Shown: piece by piece, positions 5,818-10,000 of the stretch
How positions within the stretch are numbered: position 1 is the stretch's first letter
How the letters are laid out: each line of letters opens with the position of its first letter
Source of the DNA: Candidatus Hydrogenedens sp.
GTDB lineage: Bacteria; Hydrogenedentota; Hydrogenedentia; Hydrogenedentales; Hydrogenedentaceae
Assembly: GCA_020216745.1 (NCBI GenBank)
Contig: JAIWNQ010000010.1
Coordinates: 1 to 10,000 of the forward strand
Length of the DNA stretch: 10,000 nt
Direction: 5' to 3'
Notes under the pieces: generated by a model
Database searches by the model: none
Seen by the model: only the letters and a program-made list of their open reading frames with translations
What the model was told of the DNA's origin: nothing
Made by a program: the position numbers and the translations under genes

Positions 5818-8727
5818 TTAATTCTTTGTATTAAGGAGATTTAAAAATTCAGGATTAACAGAATGATTTGCCTTTTGACATTCACGGATAAGTTCTTTAG
5901 CACGACCAGTATCACCCGAATAATAATACACTACCGCCATTTGTTCTTTAATCGAGTAATTATTGGGTTGGAGGTGTTCAGCTTGCTGTAAATATTGTAA
6001 CGATTCGTCAAACTTACCCTGAGCAAACCGCAATACTGCATAATTCATCGTGGCATTAAATTTTAAGGTAGGTTCTTTTTCCAAAACATCTTTAATTAGT
6101 GTTTCTGCTCTTTCAAATTGTTTCTGTTGAATTAAGTATGTTGAGAGATTTATTTTAACATTTCCCAAATTAGGGTCTATTTGAATCGCTTGTTCCCATG
6201 CTTCAATTGCGGATTGGGTATTACTCAATCTGGCATAAGCAGTTCCTAAAAGGGTATACACTTTCACTTCATTAGGTAATCTCTGGATAAGTTTTTTTGC
6301 CCATGCCACGGCTTCTGGATACCGCTTAGCCTGAATAAGGGCATCAATCAAAATGATATAAGCATTATTAAAGTTAGGTCGTTCATCTATAATTCTTAAT
6401 AACTGGTCAATAGCCTGATTTATGTTCCCACCGCTTGTTATTGTTTCTGCTATTCGTGTTAATCGACGGAGATATGGCGTCTCCTCAGTAAATGAGACGG
6501 TCGGTGCTAAAAGATTTTCCACAGGTGCAAACTGGTCTGTAAGGATAAAAGGGGTCGTTTTAGATAGTAGTGCTTTTATCTTTTCATCTGAGAAAGGATA
6601 TACTTTTGTGTTATATCGTTCATATACCTGATTTGCAATTGTTTGAATTGGTAAGGGCTTCTTGGAAGCAACCAATACAAACGTATCTCTGGATTCGGGA
6701 TTATCCATAGTGGAGAACATATAGGTGTATGGGAAAACACTACTGTATGTTTCATACATGGCAGAGATAAAATAGCCATACATAAGGCAATCGATAGCAT
6801 TCGTCAGATATATACCTTCCGAAGATAGTATGTAATAGATTTTTTCAACAAATTCTCTGGTTACAAGATGGAAAGGAACACTATAATCACTGAATGAGTC
6901 ATTAATGATACAGTCATACGAAATCGCCATGTTACCCTGTTTCTTTTCGCGGACTAAATCCTCTATGCGATTTCTGCCATCTTGATGATAAATTTTAAGA
7001 TGTGTATCCTTCGGAAGCCCAAACACTTTAAATGCGGTTTTAGTCACTTCTGGGTCAATCTCTGCCACTTCAATCTGACACGTTGGATATTCTTGTTCAA
7101 GAAAATGGCAAAATGTATAGGCACCACCTCCAATGAGAAGCTGTCGATTAAATAATTTTTCTTTATGAGTGTAATCAATGACACTATGAAATATATACTC
7201 ATAAGGTGCTGTTAACTTGTTTGGCTCTTTCATATTTTTCCTATTGTGTATCATTTTATCTAATACAAGGTCCAATATATATGGTCGTTCTTGGTCTGCT
7301 AACTTAACCTGTATATAATTATAATGACTCTCTTTCTCATAAAGGACATTTGGAGGACGATAAGGTTTTAGTCCTGTCTGTAATGCCAACGAGTCCCATG
7401 GATGCGATGGGGCTAATGCACTACAAAAGAGTATCAAAACTAAAATTGTGTAGGAAAATGACATCAACGTCTTTTTTGCTATCCAGAGGAAAAATAGAGC
7501 CGATATTATCGCTGTTAACGCAATAGTGATAGATGTGCCCCAATGTGCAATAGCATAGTAACCTGTTCCAATGACTCCTAAAATACCTCCAAAGGCATTC
7601 ACTCCGTATATCATCCCAATCTTTTTGCCATGGACATCTTTGTCATTTGTTGGGGAAATCATTCGTATTAAAATTGGGGAGATTGTTCCAAAAGCAACAC
7701 ATGCAGGTCCAAAAACAACAATAGAATGAATAAGGATCTGAACAGGCCATGAAAAATGCCATAAATATGGATTCCATGGCAGAAGGACATTCGCCAATGG
7801 AATAATCAATAGAAATAAACTCGACAAGAACAAGAAGAAACTGGCAACTTTCCTCGGATTTAAATGTTGACTTAAATAACCACCAATATATCCGCCTAAA
7901 GAAAGACAACCCAATACAACGCCGATAATCGTTGTCCATGTATATAGGGAATTGCCGAAATTCTTAGCAAGCAGACGAGCAGATACAATTTCAAGAACCA
8001 TGACCCCCGCACCAGCCCAGAACGAAATGAGTAGAACCTTATAAAATGGCTGAGTATCCACGTCTTTTATAGATTTTTCTTCCTTCTCAGAATACTCCAT
8101 TTCAATTTTTTTTGAAGTAACTGATTGGATATACAAACTACCAATTGCATAGCCAATAGCAATAACAAATAAAAAAAACGCAGAAAGAAAAAGTAATGAT
8201 GTATAGGCAAAATGTGCCAGAAAAACATAACCTGTTAAAAAAGTCCCAGCTAAACTACCCAACAAAGAAAAACCAAAAAAGATACCTACACTTGTTCCCG
8301 AAGACGAAGAAACTTGAATTAATAGGCGAGTTAAAACAGGCGATATGGTACCTAATGCAAGAAAAGGTAGAAGTAGCATTAGAAATACATGTGCAAGGAT
8401 TCGCCACTGCCAAGACAAATTTTGTAATAAAGAGAGATTTCCTAACAAGTGATTTGTTATATAAATAGAAGCTATAAGAATAGAGGCAAAGAAAAACTGA
8501 AAAGGAATAGTCTTAATGTTATTATATCGGTCAGATAATATTCCACCAACATGATTACCAATAGCAATTCCCGTGAGTGTAACTGCAATAATACTTGTCC
8601 AAGTAAGCAAGCTTTGACCTAAATACTGTGCAATAATCCGACCTGCCACTAATTGAAGGAACATAATTGCCATACTGGAGGTAAAAACAGTCAAATAAAT
8701 AATACCGGACAATATTCGAGATCTCAT
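5818..8727 (-). CDS. Fused membrane protein: duplicated MFS-like transmembrane region, spermidine-synthase-like domain, TPR tail
   Basis: 969 residues in three parts. Residues 1-435 are membrane-spanning, about 12-14 helices in two related halves: the signature near R30, G37 and W43 recurs at R251, G258 and W264, and GTISP occurs at 126-130 and 347-351. A charged loop (197-225) separates the halves. Residues 451-700 resemble spermidine/spermine synthase: SHYNYIQV (457-464), the SAM-type loop GGGAY (533-537), AEID (555-558), DGR (583-585), IIND (607-610) and VPFHLVTREF (607-616 region onwards), plus DQFAPVE (731-737), seen in fused MFS/spermidine synthase proteins. The Asp of the classical GGGDG is Ala here, so true aminopropyl transfer is uncertain. 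Residues 760-955 form four or five TPRs, a protein-interaction surface probably in the cytosol. GAGGGA (8731-8736) lies just before the ATG. It follows the permease gene by 43 bp and may share its transcript. Substrate is unknown. Confidence 0.87.
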   Translation of the reverse strand: MRSRILSGIIYLTVFTSSMAIMFLQLVAGRIIAQYLGQSLLTWTSIIAVTLTGIAIGNHVGGILSDRYNNIKTIPFQFFFASILIASIYITNHLLGNLSLLQNLSWQWRILAHVFLMLLLPFLALGTISPVLTRLLIQVSSSSGTSVGIFFGFSLLGSLAGTFLTGYVFLAHFAYTSLLFLSAFFLFVIAIGYAIGSLYIQSVTSKKIEMEYSEKEEKSIKDVDTQPFYKVLLISFWAGAGVMVLEIVSARLLAKNFGNSLYTWTTIIGVVLGCLSLGGYIGGYLSQHLNPRKVASFFLFLSSLFLLIIPLANVLLPWNPYLWHFSWPVQILIHSIVVFGPACVAFGTISPILIRMISPTNDKDVHGKKIGMIYGVNAFGGILGVIGTGYYAIAHWGTSITIALTAIISALFFLWIAKKTLMSFSYTILVLILFCSALAPSHPWDSLALQTGLKPYRPPNVLYEKESHYNYIQVKLADQERPYILDLVLDKMIHNRKNMKEPNKLTAPYEYIFHSVIDYTHKEKLFNRQLLIGGGAYTFCHFLEQEYPTCQIEVAEIDPEVTKTAFKVFGLPKDTHLKIYHQDGRNRIEDLVREKKQGNMAISYDCIINDSFSDYSVPFHLVTREFVEKIYYILSSEGIYLTNAIDCLMYGYFISAMYETYSSVFPYTYMFSTMDNPESRDTFVLVASKKPLPIQTIANQVYERYNTKVYPFSDEKIKALLSKTTPFILTDQFAPVENLLAPTVSFTEETPYLRRLTRIAETITSGGNINQAIDQLLRIIDERPNFNNAYIILIDALIQAKRYPEAVAWAKKLIQRLPNEVKVYTLLGTAYARLSNTQSAIEAWEQAIQIDPNLGNVKINLSTYLIQQKQFERAETLIKDVLEKEPTLKFNATMNYAVLRFAQGKFDESLQYLQQAEHLQPNNYSIKEQMAVVYYYSGDTGRAKELIRECQKANHSVNPEFLNLLNTKN

Positions 8728-8770
8728 GTATCCCTCAATTAGGTCTAAGTCTATCTACTTTTTTGCTTTA

Positions 8771-10000
8771 TTAATTGTTTTGTTTCTCTCGGTCTCTTCG
8801 GATTACAAAAATCGTTCCAGCGATGAAGTATGCCAATGTTGGATAAAGAAGAATGCTATGGAACGTTTTGAGGTTTTGAGCAAAACCATTGGTTCCTTTA
8901 ACAAACACCCAGATTGAAAGTAGTAAGCATATAATTAATGATAGACCTGCGATGATACCCGATATCCATACAACAGGGTCAGATTTTGATTCTTCTTTTT
9001 GAGTGATTTCTTTTTTTCTTTGAGAAGATGTTACAATCAAATTGTTTTCTGCAGTAGGTATAACTTCTTTTGCATCCGCTGGAACATCTCTTGCCCCCAT
9101 TAACATAGCCAGAATAGTATATAGAATAGAAGTCATAAGCCAGACAGGTACAAATAAGAAGAAAAGATGCAATGTCCCTGTTTTTTCCAATGTAATGGCA
9201 ACTGCAATGGAGATGAGCCAACTTAACAAAGCAGGTAGATTCATCGACATTTGCTTCTTCTCAATCCAGTATCGTGTCAATCCTATTTTAGGGAATATCC
9301 AGTACTCCGTAAATGCCACTGCACCCAAGGGCATAAGAAGCAAACCATAGTAACCCACAAAATCGAGTAATTTTGTAAAGACAAATGGTGAACAAGCAAT
9401 AATTGTAGTACCAGCACCTGCCAGTAAAGTAACGAGCCATCTTGGCCATCCAGGTGTAACTGCCTGCAAAGCAAGGCCTGCCCGATACAGAGTCGGGTTT
9501 GATGTAGTCCAACCTGCCAATATTACCGCAATTAGACCAGCAGTACCTAATGCTTCAGTAGCCACAGCACCAGAATCAAGTTCAATAATACTTTTTTGTA
9601 ATAGGATTGCAGACATAGCACCCATTATACCAGCACAAATCCACGCTAAATAATGACCTAAAAACATACCAAAAGCAGAGAAAAGCCCATAGGCAGAGGA
9701 GCGAGCATATCTAAAAATTGCCATATCAGAGAGACCACCATGCATCGCCAGGTTACATATCCATGCAAAAGCAGATACATGCCAGAAAGATATCGGTTCT
9801 TTCCCATCTGGACGAACTCCAGTCCATATTTTCTGGGTCGCAATTTGCCAGAAATCATTCCAGGTGCGAATATCAACACCTGCTGCTGGTAAAAGGGCAA
9901 TTGCACCTGCAATGAACATGAGGAACATCCATGGTGAACATACTACAGAAAATTGGGATAATCGTTTAAAGCCCAAAATAGCAAGAGTTACAACAACAGC
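8771..10000 (-). CDS. NCS1-type nucleobase:cation symporter (purine-cytosine permease family), N-terminus outside window
   Basis: 409 residues are visible; the frame stays open and hydrophobic to position 10000 (AVVVTLAILG), so the gene starts beyond the window. A TTG at 9974-9976 should not be taken as its start. Numbering from the first visible codon, membrane segments lie at about 19-40, 69-92, 99-125, 144-165, 178-200, 207-225, 248-265 and 268-292, i.e. roughly the last eight of the twelve helices of the fold. GWTTSNPTLYRAG (153-165) matches the broken-helix substrate-site region seen in CodB-like proteins (W, TT, N and Y conserved). Such proteins import purines, cytosine, hydantoins or related compounds with Na+ or H+. 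After the last core helix comes a polar linker (about 295-332) and two more membrane segments (334-357, 375-393), an extension not found in CodB. Substrate unknown. The gene lies 43 bp upstream of the large fusion gene. Confidence 0.8.
   Translation of the reverse strand, partial: AVVVTLAILGFKRLSQFSVVCSPWMFLMFIAGAIALLPAAGVDIRTWNDFWQIATQKIWTGVRPDGKEPISFWHVSAFAWICNLAMHGGLSDMAIFRYARSSAYGLFSAFGMFLGHYLAWICAGIMGAMSAILLQKSIIELDSGAVATEALGTAGLIAVILAGWTTSNPTLYRAGLALQAVTPGWPRWLVTLLAGAGTTIIACSPFVFTKLLDFVGYYGLLLMPLGAVAFTEYWIFPKIGLTRYWIEKKQMSMNLPALLSWLISIAVAITLEKTGTLHLFFLFVPVWLMTSILYTILAMLMGARDVPADAKEVIPTAENNLIVTSSQRKKEITQKEESKSDPVVWISGIIAGLSLIICLLLSIWVFVKGTNGFAQNLKTFHSILLYPTLAYFIAGTIFVIRRDREKQNN

Noticed and set aside
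8196..8468. 90-residue plus-strand open frame
   Set aside because: It is antisense to the membrane region of the 969-residue protein, low-complexity and Lys-rich, and so a shadow.
9974..9976. TTG as start codon of the permease
   Set aside because: The frame continues upstream without a stop to the window edge and encodes hydrophobic residues of a membrane helix, so the gene is simply truncated.

Overview
The window is AT-rich (roughly 35-40 % G+C by eye) bacterial chromosome with eight protein-coding genes, two of them cut by the window edges. I see no tRNA, rRNA, CRISPR array, insertion sequence or phage gene. A lipobox-type lipoprotein, a secreted tandem DUF1080 (3-keto-disaccharide hydrolase family) protein, an MRP ATPase carrying a DUF971 tail and a giant membrane protein with a spermidine-synthase-like domain and TPRs suggest an uncultured diderm of the Planctomycetes/Verrucomicrobia/Hydrogenedentes type. 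That placement is inferred from gene content and is not certain.

Layout. Positions 1-455 (minus) hold the N-terminal third of an NAD-dependent nucleotide-sugar epimerase/dehydratase. It is divergent from a plus-strand run across a 273-bp AT-rich intergenic region with likely promoters facing both ways; the plus-side promoter (613-641) is near consensus, and a small hairpin lies at the predicted 5' end of its transcript. The plus-strand run is a cold-shock-domain protein (729-968), a secreted tandem DUF1080 protein (1095-2330), an unrecognised lipoprotein (2418-3044) and an MRP-family Fe-S carrier ATPase of MIP18-MRP-DUF971 architecture (3118-4446). It then meets, convergently and with a 38-bp gap, a minus-strand run. 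In transcription order that run is an NCS1-type nucleobase permease (8771 to beyond 10000), a 969-residue polytopic membrane protein with a spermidine-synthase-like domain and TPR tail (5818-8727) and a family 4 glycosyltransferase (4485-5732).

How they relate. The epimerase and glycosyltransferase are typical of surface-glycan synthesis, and the DUF1080 protein fits extracytoplasmic sugar metabolism. The MRP protein is a housekeeping Fe-S cluster carrier and the cold-shock protein an RNA chaperone. The spacing inside the plus run (73-126 bp gaps, several candidate promoters) argues against one tight operon. The minus run (43- and 85-bp gaps) could be co-transcribed, at least the first two genes. 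I do not see a clear new defence or mobile system. The most unusual item is the 969-residue fusion protein, with an internal duplication of its membrane half and an altered aminopropyltransferase motif.
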